A stretch of DNA of 64,000 bases, taken from positions 823,501-887,500 of the forward strand of contig NZ_CP132543.1 of assembly GCF_030845195.1 (NCBI RefSeq), written 5' to 3'. Each line of letters begins with the position of its first letter. Position 1 is the first letter of the stretch. Source of the DNA: Sanyastnella coralliicola. GTDB lineage: Bacteria; Bacteroidota; Bacteroidia; Flavobacteriales_D; Sanyastnellaceae. The notes beneath the pieces are model-generated. The model searched no databases, was not told the origin of the DNA, and was given only the letters and a program-made list of their open reading frames with translations. Shown here piece by piece: positions 51,605 to 58,418 of this stretch. The position numbers and the translations under genes were made by a program.

Positions 51605-52552
51605 TTAAGCGGCCGCTTCTTTTTTACGTGCCTCGCGTTTCTCAGCATGTGCAATGGCAGCTTCACGCACCCAAGCGCCTTTCTCATAGGCGTTGCGACG
51701 TGTTTCAACTCGCTGCTTATTACACGGACCGTTTCCTTTGATCACATTGTAGAATTCATCCCAATTGATCTCACCGAAATCGTAGTGTCCGCGCTCTTCA
51801 TTCCACTTGAGGTCTGGATCTGGAATAGTTAGACCTAATACTTCTGCTTGAGGAACAGTCATGTCAATGAAACGCTGACGAAGCTCGTCGTTCGAGAATA
51901 ACTTAATCTTCCACTTCATGCTTTTCGCAGAGTTTGGAGAGTTGTCGTCTGTAGGACCAAACATCATCAATGATGGCCACCACCAGCGGTTAAGCGCATC
52001 TTGTGCCATCGCCTTTTGCTCAGGAGTTCCTTTCGCCATGGTCAGCATGATCTGGAATCCTTGACGTTGGTGGAAGCTTTCTTCCTTACACACACGAACC
52101 ATAGCACGTGCGTAAGGTCCGTAAGAACACTTACACAATGGTACTTGATTCATGATGGCAGCTCCATCTACCAACCAACCAATCGCGCCGATATCGGCCC
52201 AGTTAATTGTAGGGTAATTGAAGATGCTTGAGTACTTCGCTTTTCCGCTGTGCAGATCTTCCAAGGTATCATCACGTTCCACCCCGAGTGTTTCACATGC
52301 AGAATACAAGTAGAGGCCGTGTCCAGCTTCATCTTGCACCTTAGCCAAAAGAATGGCCTTTCTTTTCAGTGATGGGGCACGTGTAATCCAATTACCTTCT
52401 GGAAGCATTCCCACGATTTCAGAATGGGCATGCTGACTGATCTGACGGATCAATGTCTTGCGGTAATCATCTGGCATCCAGTCTTTCGGCTCGATCTTTT
52501 TGTTTGCCGCTACATACGCTTCGAAGCGCTCAAGTAAGTTTTTCTCTTCCAT
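51605..52552 (-). CDS. paaA: Phenylacetyl-CoA epoxidase catalytic subunit PaaA
   Basis: 315 residues. Di-iron ligands are in the ferritin-like helices: [15 protein letters not shown] and [13 protein letters not shown]. It forms the epoxide of phenylacetyl-CoA with oxygen. PaaE, the reductase, is not in this window: upstream of paaA is a repeat region and a DUF4476 gene. A TGACGTCA palindrome lies 17 bp before the ATG. Confidence 0.94.
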   Translation of the reverse strand: MEEKNLLERFEAYVAANKKIEPKDWMPDDYRKTLIRQISQHAHSEIVGMLPEGNWITRAPSLKRKAILLAKVQDEAGHGLYLYSACETLGVERDDTLEDLHSGKAKYSSIFNYPTINWADIGAIGWLVDGAAIMNQVPLCKCSYGPYARAMVRVCKEESFHQRQGFQIMLTMAKGTPEQKAMAQDALNRWWWPSLMMFGPTDDNSPNSAKSMKWKIKLFSNDELRQRFIDMTVPQAEVLGLTIPDPDLKWNEERGHYDFGEINWDEFYNVIKGNGPCNKQRVETRRNAYEKGAWVREAAIAHAEKREARKKEAAA

Positions 52553-52569
52553 AATCAGGAACGTGTCAT

Positions 52570-52577
52570 TGACGTCA
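52570..52577. promoter_or_regulatory. Palindrome TGACGTCA upstream of paaA
   Basis: 8-bp perfect palindrome, 17 bp upstream of the paaA ATG. It could be an operator half or a full site for an unidentified regulator, but an 8-mer palindrome is weak evidence. Confidence 0.25.
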
Positions 52578-52644
52578 CTACAATTTTACGAAAATGTGTG
52601 CTTTTAGGGGGTAACCTTGATTAATCTCATTGTGTTCAAAGTGG

Positions 52645-52762
52645 ATCGCGGAATGCGGAATGCGGATCGCGGGACTCTGAACGCGGGACTCTGATCGCGG
52701 AACGCGGAATGCGGATCGCGGTTGTTGGTATTTGGCTATTAGTTATTGGTTATAGTTTATGG
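52645..52762 (+). repeat. Composite intergenic repeat, opposite orientation to 45874-45990
   Basis: GGATCGCGGAATGCGG-type units to about 52720, then a GTTGTTGG and TTATTGGTTATAG stretch. It is the reverse-complement order of the copy at 45.9 kb, so the two form inverted repeats about 6.7 kb apart. Confidence 0.75.
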
Positions 52763-52784
52763 ATTCTCGTTTCCACGAACTAGG

Positions 52785-53498
52785 CTATTCAGCTATCCCT
52801 CGGAAGGCTTCCTTTGAGCGTTCCAGATAAAGAAGATCCTCTAAGACCGCGAATTGAGAACGGTCGTAGCAATTGGCGTAAGAGGCGTTTAGAAAGTCTA
52901 GGCGCTTGTTTTCATCGTCGATGTATGCGCAGAGTTGGCGAATTTGAGAGGTGGTGAGACAGACCTCTTGACGTGTCAGGTTCTCTAGGTATTTGAGGCG
53001 CTGACGTTCAAAATCCATTTTTTCGAGTTCTCCGATCCAACGAGAAAGTTGGGCTGGTGTTGCCGGTGGAGCACAAGCCGCACCATCAAGGGCGAAGACC
53101 TGTACATTAATCTCACTGTTACGAGTAGCAACCGGAGCAGTGTAATCTACTGTTGCTTGCTCTTTTGGATTGAGTACTTCAAGGCGGATACCTAATGAGT
53201 CATTACGTAGCTGTAACTCCGGAGTCCAGCTGGTATCTACATTCAGGTCAGTGCGCAGGTGGACGTTCAAGCTGTCTATGACAATGATGTCGAGCAAGCA
53301 CATTCCACAATCAACAGAATCGATGGCCATCATCTCTGTGATCTCCGTTTCAACGGAAGCACCTCCAATAAATAGTCGGAATTCTAGGGAGTCAGGGTTG
53401 TTGATCTTCAAATCACATTGCGCGAAGCTTTGCGTTCCGCCCGATAGGGCGAAAAACATCACCAAAAAAACACCTATGATTCTAAAATTTTCCCTCAT
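52785..53498 (-). CDS. Secreted DUF4476 protein
   Basis: 237 residues with a signal peptide (FLVMFFALSGGTQSFAQ). The C-terminal 85 residues (from about 150) match DUF4476: LKYLENLTRQEVCLTTSQI, LCAYIDDENKRLDFL, NCYDRSQF. The N-terminal part contains two close Cys (VDCGMC). Bacteroidota-specific, function unknown. Confidence 0.7.
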   Translation of the reverse strand: MRENFRIIGVFLVMFFALSGGTQSFAQCDLKINNPDSLEFRLFIGGASVETEITEMMAIDSVDCGMCLLDIIVIDSLNVHLRTDLNVDTSWTPELQLRNDSLGIRLEVLNPKEQATVDYTAPVATRNSEINVQVFALDGAACAPPATPAQLSRWIGELEKMDFERQRLKYLENLTRQEVCLTTSQIRQLCAYIDDENKRLDFLNASYANCYDRSQFAVLEDLLYLERSKEAFRGIAE

Positions 53499-53530
53499 GT
53501 CTCATGCCCTACGAGGAGCGAGGCGCGAAG

Positions 53531-55063
53531 TTACGATTTCCTTCCCCAACGTGCTTTCAATGCTTTTACCGGAATGCGTTCGGCGATGGTTTGAAGCACA
53601 TTATCCTTGCCCTGTTTGAATAACCAAGGCAGATACCATGCCATGATCAGCACAATTCCGCCATTGATGAATAAAGCGATGAACAGTCTCAACAGGCGCA
53701 TATCATCGATGTTCATGTTGATGAGTTTCGCTAGCGCGGAAGCGATGACTACGAATATTCCAAGGATGATGCCTGGAATGACTTTTTTGATCAGTCGTTT
53801 CCAACTCAAGTCAACCAACTTCAAGCTTAAAGTCATCATCATGACGAATTGAATCGCTACTGATCCCACAAGCGCCCAGGCCACGCCTTTCAGTCCAGCT
53901 GGGAGAGCAAAGAAGGTGCCTAGTCCGACCAAAATAAAGAAGATCGCTTTGATGCCACTAGCAGTGTAAACTCGATCAAGTGCGCGAACGACAGAATCAG
54001 CAATCTTAATCAATGAACGGAAGGCCACTGAAATAAACAGAATCTCAACAATTGGAATGGCGTCAAAGTACTGATCTCCGAGGAAGAGAATGGTGATTTC
54101 TTCTGCGAAGAAGACCATGAAAATCGCCCCTGGAATGACCAACAATGCAATATGATAGATGGCGCTCAAGAACGCACGTTGAAGCTTGGGTTTGTCGTCT
54201 TGCAGTTGTGATAAGCCGCTGAACATGACGCTATCACTCAATTTACCCAAGACCGTGATAGGCAAGCTCATCAAGTAAGCCGAACGGTCATAAATACCGG
54301 TTGTTGACCAGCGGTCATAGGCTCTTCCATCCGCTGCATCAGCTCCTGTGGAACCAAACTTACCTACAATTAAGACATCGATCTTCGTTGCAGCGTAGTT
54401 GAACATGTTGAACAAGGTGCTACCACCACCGTAGCGAATCATGTCTTTCGTCGTCTCCCAATTCCAACTCGTCCCTATTTTCACTGGATGAAAAATCCAG
54501 TAAGTAATGGTCATCAAGGTGTTTTGGGCCAACAAAGCGAATACATAAGCCCAAATATCATAACCTGAATAGGCGAGTGTCAAACCCACCCCAAGGTTTC
54601 CAATGGTCATGGCTGTTCCTGAACAGAAGAAGAGCTTCTTAAAGCTCATTTCTTTGATAATCAAGCTTTTTGGAACAATCGCTAACGCGGAAATCAAGAA
54701 ACTCAATCCAATCCAACGCAAGACAGATGTCAAAACTTCATCCTCGTAAAAGGCCGCCACCAAAGGAGCCACGAGGTAAAGAGCGATGGTGAATCCAATA
54801 CCCAAGAGCAAGCTGATGAAGAAAGCTCCGTTGATATGCTCCTTGGTCAACTCTTTCCGCTGAATCAACGCCGGACCAATTCCGATCTGCGAAAAGATCT
54901 CAATAAAGCCAACCACAAAGAGGGCAATGGCCATGACCCCAAAAGCATCTTTGGTAATCAAACGCGCCAAGATGGAGATGAAGATCAACTGCAAGATGAC
55001 CTGGGAAAACACGTTCAGTGCTTGCCATCCAAAAGACGCTATGAATTTTTCGCGGGTACTCAC
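53531..55063 (-). CDS. Second Wzx-type polysaccharide flippase
   Basis: 510 residues from the GTG at 55063, which gives the typical STREKFIASFGWQALN start; a TTG 4 codons upstream is the alternative. About 12-14 hydrophobic segments. Similar to the RfbX/Wzx and colanic-acid exporter (WzxC-like) families. It stands alone, without glycosyltransferase neighbours. It carries two copies of the 13-bp motif in antisense orientation, the only antisense copies. Confidence 0.85.
   Translation of the reverse strand: MSTREKFIASFGWQALNVFSQVILQLIFISILARLITKDAFGVMAIALFVVGFIEIFSQIGIGPALIQRKELTKEHINGAFFISLLLGIGFTIALYLVAPLVAAFYEDEVLTSVLRWIGLSFLISALAIVPKSLIIKEMSFKKLFFCSGTAMTIGNLGVGLTLAYSGYDIWAYVFALLAQNTLMTITYWIFHPVKIGTSWNWETTKDMIRYGGGSTLFNMFNYAATKIDVLIVGKFGSTGADAADGRAYDRWSTTGIYDRSAYLMSLPITVLGKLSDSVMFSGLSQLQDDKPKLQRAFLSAIYHIALLVIPGAIFMVFFAEEITILFLGDQYFDAIPIVEILFISVAFRSLIKIADSVVRALDRVYTASGIKAIFFILVGLGTFFALPAGLKGVAWALVGSVAIQFVMMMTLSLKLVDLSWKRLIKKVIPGIILGIFVVIASALAKLINMNIDDMRLLRLFIALFINGGIVLIMAWYLPWLFKQGKDNVLQTIAERIPVKALKARWGRKS
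53729..53741 (+). repeat. Dispersed 13-bp motif, exact copy, antisense to its gene
   Basis: CGCTAGCGCGGAA on the plus strand inside the minus-strand flippase gene; the sense codons are Ser-Ala-Leu-Ala. Confidence 0.85.
54680..54692 (+). repeat. Dispersed 13-bp motif, A variant, antisense to its gene
   Basis: CGCTAACGCGGAA on the plus strand in the flippase gene; sense codons again Ser-Ala-Leu-Ala. Confidence 0.8.
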
Positions 55064-55149
55064 TATTCCTAACAACGCAAATTACGCTGAAAGCTGCACC
55101 ACATTCTCGGATACGTCAGGAGTTTTGAATTACACGCGGTTGATAGGGG

Positions 55150-55226
55150 GCAACGTAGGCGGTAGGCGGTATGCAGTAAGCCGTACTTTGGTTGCTGCCT
55201 ACCGCCTACAGCATACCACCTGCGGT
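55150..55226. repeat. Palindromic TAGGCGGTATGC element, left copy
   Basis: About 75 bp with left arm GTAGGCGGTAGGCGGTATGC and right arm GCTGCCTACCGCCTACAGC, able to form an imperfect hairpin. Related copies at 55440-55511 and 56019-56046. Confidence 0.7.
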
Positions 55227-55228
55227 TG

Positions 55229-55375
55229 TCAGTTGCACTTAGTTATCATGGCCCAAACCAAGAAAACAATGAAGAACGCGAGGGTTAATCCACCGCTTCT
55301 TAGATAATCCTTGAAATTCTCCTTGAGTTCTGGCATATCTGGATCCTCTTTAGTTCTCCAAAAATCTAGCGACAT
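55229..55375 (-). CDS. Candidate small membrane protein, bracketed by palindromic repeats
   Basis: 48 codons from the only in-frame ATG (55375) to the stop at 55229. It has a charged start (MSLDFWRTKEDPDMPELKE) and a C-terminal membrane segment (LTLAFFIVFLVWAMI). The frame continues upstream with a second hydrophobic stretch (FLVITITLITGILII) preceded by AGGAGG but no standard start codon before the repeat at 55440. The true start may have been displaced or destroyed by the repeat. A real gene is likely but unproven. Confidence 0.4.
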   Translation of the reverse strand: MSLDFWRTKEDPDMPELKENFKDYLRSGGLTLAFFIVFLVWAMITKCN

Positions 55376-55439
55376 ACGAATGATCAGAATGCCAGTGATT
55401 AGGGTAATGGTAATGACTAAGAATTGATACCTCCTGCAA

Positions 55440-55511
55440 GATACTGCAGTGTGCTGTATGCGGAAAGCAGTGCCCAGTTTGCTGCCTACTGCCTACAGCA
55501 TACCGCCTACG
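55440..55511. repeat. Palindromic TAGGCGGTATGC element, right copy
   Basis: Second copy, same orientation as the one at 55150, ending with GCCTACTGCCTACAGC. It adjoins and partly covers the 3' end of the lipoprotein gene. Confidence 0.7.
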
Positions 55512-55896
55512 GTAAGGCCTTAGGCCTTACATTCACGATTCTGAACCCCTCAGCCCACACAGACCCTGCACCATCCCAAACCATCGTATCTCCGCTCAGC
55601 GTCACCTTCCAATGGCTATCATCTTCCGGACCAGCATCACTGTCAAGAAACAAGGTCATGGCTTCAGCGTCAAAAGAATATTTCCCACTATTCTCCCCAA
55701 ACGGACGTCCACCACTCGTGAATGTGCTATCTGCATGCATGATCACATAACGTTCATCATACGGGTCGTGCTCAGAGGTAACGTCTTCTCCTTGTTGGAT
55801 GACCTGGTGCATCGACCATTCACCTGTGATGGATGGGGTCGTTTCAGGTTGAGTACAAGCTAATAGGATGAGAGGGATGAACAGAAAAAATCTCAT
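55507..55896 (-). CDS. Small lipocalin-like lipoprotein
   Basis: 129 residues from the ATG at 55896. Lipobox-like LILLAC (Cys13), then a beta-rich GEWSMHQVIQQ and KYSFDAEAMTLFLD pattern as in lipocalin-like DUFs. The last codons (NVRPKALP) are encoded by the TAAGGCCTTA repeat that fills 55512-55530, so the repeat has become part of the gene. A frame extends 39 codons upstream through another repeat; the start at 55896 has the signal peptide. Confidence 0.6.
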   Translation of the reverse strand: MRFFLFIPLILLACTQPETTPSITGEWSMHQVIQQGEDVTSEHDPYDERYVIMHADSTFTSGGRPFGENSGKYSFDAEAMTLFLDSDAGPEDDSHWKVTLSGDTMVWDGAGSVWAEGFRIVNVRPKALP

Positions 55897-55902
55897 GGTG
55901 AG

Positions 55903-55937
55903 AGGCTTTAGGCTATAGGCTTTAGGCGTTAGTGCCA
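55903..55937 (+). repeat. TAGGC-family repeat upstream of the lipoprotein gene
   Basis: GGCTTTAGGCTATAGGCTTT-type units followed by AGGCGTTAG. The same words occur at 49974-50004, 60131-60163 and 62098-62118. Confidence 0.7.
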
Positions 55938-56018
55938 GAATGGTGAAACTATTGAGAAATGGTCTTTTATGGCTAAAGAAGTTGGTCAATATTTGCTGAA
56001 AATCTCGATTCAAGAAGC

Positions 56019-56046
56019 AGCATACTGCATACAGCCTACCGCCAAC
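56019..56046. repeat. Partial copy of the palindromic TAGGCGGTATGC element
   Basis: GCATACTGCATACAGCCTAC-type stretch, related to the copies at 55150 and 55440. Confidence 0.5.
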
Positions 56047-56049
56047 AAA

Positions 56050-56071
56050 AAAGGGAGCAACCGCTCCCTTT
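56050..56071 (-). terminator. Intrinsic terminator of rny
   Basis: Perfect 9-bp stem AAAGGGAGC/GCTCCCTTT with an AACC loop, followed on the minus strand by a T-run. It lies 46 nt beyond the rny stop. Confidence 0.85.
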
Positions 56072-56081
56072 AATCAAATTC

Positions 56082-56116
56082 CTTAAGCCTTAAGCCTTAA
56101 GCCTTATGCCCTAAGC
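56082..56116. repeat. CTTAAGC/AAGCCTTA repeat after rny
   Basis: Five AAGCCTTA-like units between the rny stop and its terminator, so they are part of the rny mRNA 3' end. Confidence 0.65.
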
Positions 56117-56117
56117 C

Positions 56118-57656
56118 TTATCTAGCGTAATTCACCGAACGCTTCTCACGAATCACCGTGATCTTCACTTGACCTGGGTAGGTCATTTCATTCTGAATCT
56201 TCTGAGAGATATCGAATGATAGCTGATCTGCGCGTTCATCGCTTACCTTCTCGCTTTCTACGATCACACGTAGTTCACGTCCGGCTTGGATGGCGTATGA
56301 CTTGGTTACCCCGTCGTATTCAAGGGCAAGGTTTTCGAGATCTTTCAAACGCTGAATGTAGCTTTCTACTACTTCGCGACGAGCTCCAGGACGTGCACCA
56401 GAGATGGCATCACAAACCTGAATGATAGGAGAGATGAGGGTCGTCATCTCAATCTCATCGTGGTGAGCACCAATGGCGTTGCACACGTCTTTCTTCTCAC
56501 CATATTTCTCAGCGAGTTTCATCCCCAAAATTGCGTGTGGAAGTTCAGATTCTTCGTCTGAAACCTTACCGATATCGTGGAGAAGACCAGCACGTTTCGC
56601 AGCCTTGGCGTCTAGACCAAGCTCTGCGGCCATTACCGCACAAAGGTTTGCTACTTCACGAGAGTGCTTGAGAAGGTTTTGTCCGTAAGAAGAACGGTAC
56701 TTCATACGTCCTACCATGCGAATCAACGCAGAATTCAAGTTGTGGATTCCAAGGTCAATAGCGGCACGTTTACCTACCTCCATGATCTCTTCTTCGATGT
56801 TCTTGCGTGTCTTGTTTACTACCTCTTCAATACGTGCAGGGTGGATACGACCATCGCTCACCAACTGGTGCATCGCCAAGCGAGCAACCTCCCGGCGAAC
56901 AGGGTCAAAACAAGAAAGGATGATCGCTTCTGGAGTATCATCTACAATGATCTCAACTCCAGTAGCTGCCTCAAGCGCGCGAATGTTTCGTCCTTCACGT
57001 CCAATGATGCGTCCTTTGATATCGTCATTCTCAATATTGAAAACCGAAACCGAATTCTCAATCGCATGCTCCGTAGCTACTCGTTGAATCGATTGAATAA
57101 CGATACGCTTCGCGTCTTGATTTGCTTTGAGTTTTGCTTCGTCAAGAATCTCTTGAACTTGCACAGAAGCCATGCTGCGTGCTTCTTCTTTCAGCTCTTC
57201 CATCAAAGCCTTCTTAGCATCATCTGCGCTTAGTCCGCTGATGTCTTCAAGAAGAGCTACTGATTTCTGATGTGATTTTTCGAGATCTGATTGCTTCTTA
57301 GATACAACTTGAAGTTGGTTGTCAAGGTTCTGCTTGATCTTGTCTACTTCTTGTTGTTTACGCTTGTTAGATTCTATCTGCTTAGAAAGTTGAGCCTCTT
57401 TGCTCTTTACCTTGTCTTTTGCAGACTGAAGCTCTCGGTTTTTCTTTTTGATTTCTTTCGAGTGCTCCTCTTTGAGTGCGAGGAACTTCTCTTTGGCTTG
57501 AAGAAGTTTTTGTTGTTTGATCGTTTCACCTTTTTCTTCGGCTTCTTCGACGATCACTTCAGCTCGTTTCTGAAGCAACTTTGTGTAGAGGAGGTAGGCC
57601 AGTCCGGCGCCAATAATGACACCCGCTACTCCAACTACAATAGTCATAATATCCAT
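56118..57656 (-). CDS. rny: Ribonuclease Y
   Basis: 512 residues, standard length. N-terminal membrane anchor ([18 protein letters not shown]), long coiled coil (about 30-200), KH domain with [15 protein letters not shown], and HD domain with the metal ligands in HSREVANLC and [12 protein letters not shown]. An endoribonuclease that starts mRNA decay. It is downstream of zapA and ends in a strong terminator. Confidence 0.96.
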   Translation of the reverse strand: MDIMTIVVGVAGVIIGAGLAYLLYTKLLQKRAEVIVEEAEEKGETIKQQKLLQAKEKFLALKEEHSKEIKKKNRELQSAKDKVKSKEAQLSKQIESNKRKQQEVDKIKQNLDNQLQVVSKKQSDLEKSHQKSVALLEDISGLSADDAKKALMEELKEEARSMASVQVQEILDEAKLKANQDAKRIVIQSIQRVATEHAIENSVSVFNIENDDIKGRIIGREGRNIRALEAATGVEIIVDDTPEAIILSCFDPVRREVARLAMHQLVSDGRIHPARIEEVVNKTRKNIEEEIMEVGKRAAIDLGIHNLNSALIRMVGRMKYRSSYGQNLLKHSREVANLCAVMAAELGLDAKAAKRAGLLHDIGKVSDEESELPHAILGMKLAEKYGEKKDVCNAIGAHHDEIEMTTLISPIIQVCDAISGARPGARREVVESYIQRLKDLENLALEYDGVTKSYAIQAGRELRVIVESEKVSDERADQLSFDISQKIQNEMTYPGQVKITVIREKRSVNYAR

Positions 57657-57686
57657 TGTTCTTTTCTATGTGGCGCGAAGACAAGC

Positions 57687-57968
57687 TCAGGAGAGGGCAT
57701 CGGAAAGTAGATCGCTGATCTCCTGTAACGCGGCAGTCTGTGCAGGGTCTTCGGAGTTCTGTTTCGCCTTGACGGCGGAAGTAGCCATCTGCAGTGCCAC
57801 CATGGCAAGCAGGTCAGCTCGGTCTTGCACGGCGTAGTTCTCAGTAAAGAACCGGAACTGCTCGTCAACCATCTTGGCAGCCTTGCGCACCATCTCTTCC
57901 TCCTCACGTGGTATCGTGAGTGGGAACTGGCGGCCGGCGATCTTCACCTTGATTGACAATTCACTCAT
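57687..57968 (-). CDS. zapA: Cell division protein ZapA
   Basis: 93 residues. N-terminal SIKVKIAGRQFPLTIPREEEE and a C-terminal helix with AALQEIS. ZapA bundles FtsZ filaments at the division ring. Followed by rny after 30 bp and preceded by a coiled-coil gene 9 bp upstream, a common order in Bacteroidota. Confidence 0.85.
   Translation of the reverse strand: MSELSIKVKIAGRQFPLTIPREEEEMVRKAAKMVDEQFRFFTENYAVQDRADLLAMVALQMATSAVKAKQNSEDPAQTAALQEISDLLSDALS
57762..57781. repeat. 20-bp motif TTTCGCCTTNACGGCGGAAG, copy 1
   Basis: Within zapA, in antisense. It is 19 of 20 identical to the stretch at 58466-58485. Confidence 0.6.
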
Positions 57969-57977
57969 GCAGGGTGT

Positions 57978-58256
57978 TTATTTATTCAGTAATGCGATAC
58001 ACTTGTCGATCTCTCTCACCAACTCATTGATCTTCTGCTTGGCTTCCGTATTATCTTCGGCGCCGGTCAACGATTTAGCGATTTTAAGGGTGTGGTTAGC
58101 TTTCTCTAACTCATCGATCTGCTGCTGGGTTTGGTCAAGTTGGTGTTGGAGCGCGTTCAACGCTTCATCTTTCTGCTTCATTTCTTCAGCCATTCGAGAA
58201 CGCTCTTCGAGCAGTTGCCCGACCTTTTTCCGAATATCACCAATGACGTTTTCCAT
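57978..58256 (-). CDS. Small coiled-coil protein
   Basis: 92 residues, almost all helical: heptad-like ERSRMAEEMKQKDEALN and HQLDQTQQQIDELEK. It precedes zapA by 9 bp and is probably cotranscribed. It resembles ZapB-like helpers in shape, but I cannot assign a family; a division role is inference from its neighbour. Confidence 0.6.
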   Translation of the reverse strand: MENVIGDIRKKVGQLLEERSRMAEEMKQKDEALNALQHQLDQTQQQIDELEKANHTLKIAKSLTGAEDNTEAKQKINELVREIDKCIALLNK

Positions 58257-58418
58257 AGTTATCGATCAGTAGGATCTGCCCCTACCTCCCCAAACAAAAG
58301 TAAGAATGTTAACGGAAGTCTAAGGCTTAAACACGTGAATGTTCTCTTCAACGTCTTGCTAACAACTTGTAGTATGCTGCCCCGTTAGATCTTAAAGGCT
58401 TTGCGAACTTCGTATTCC

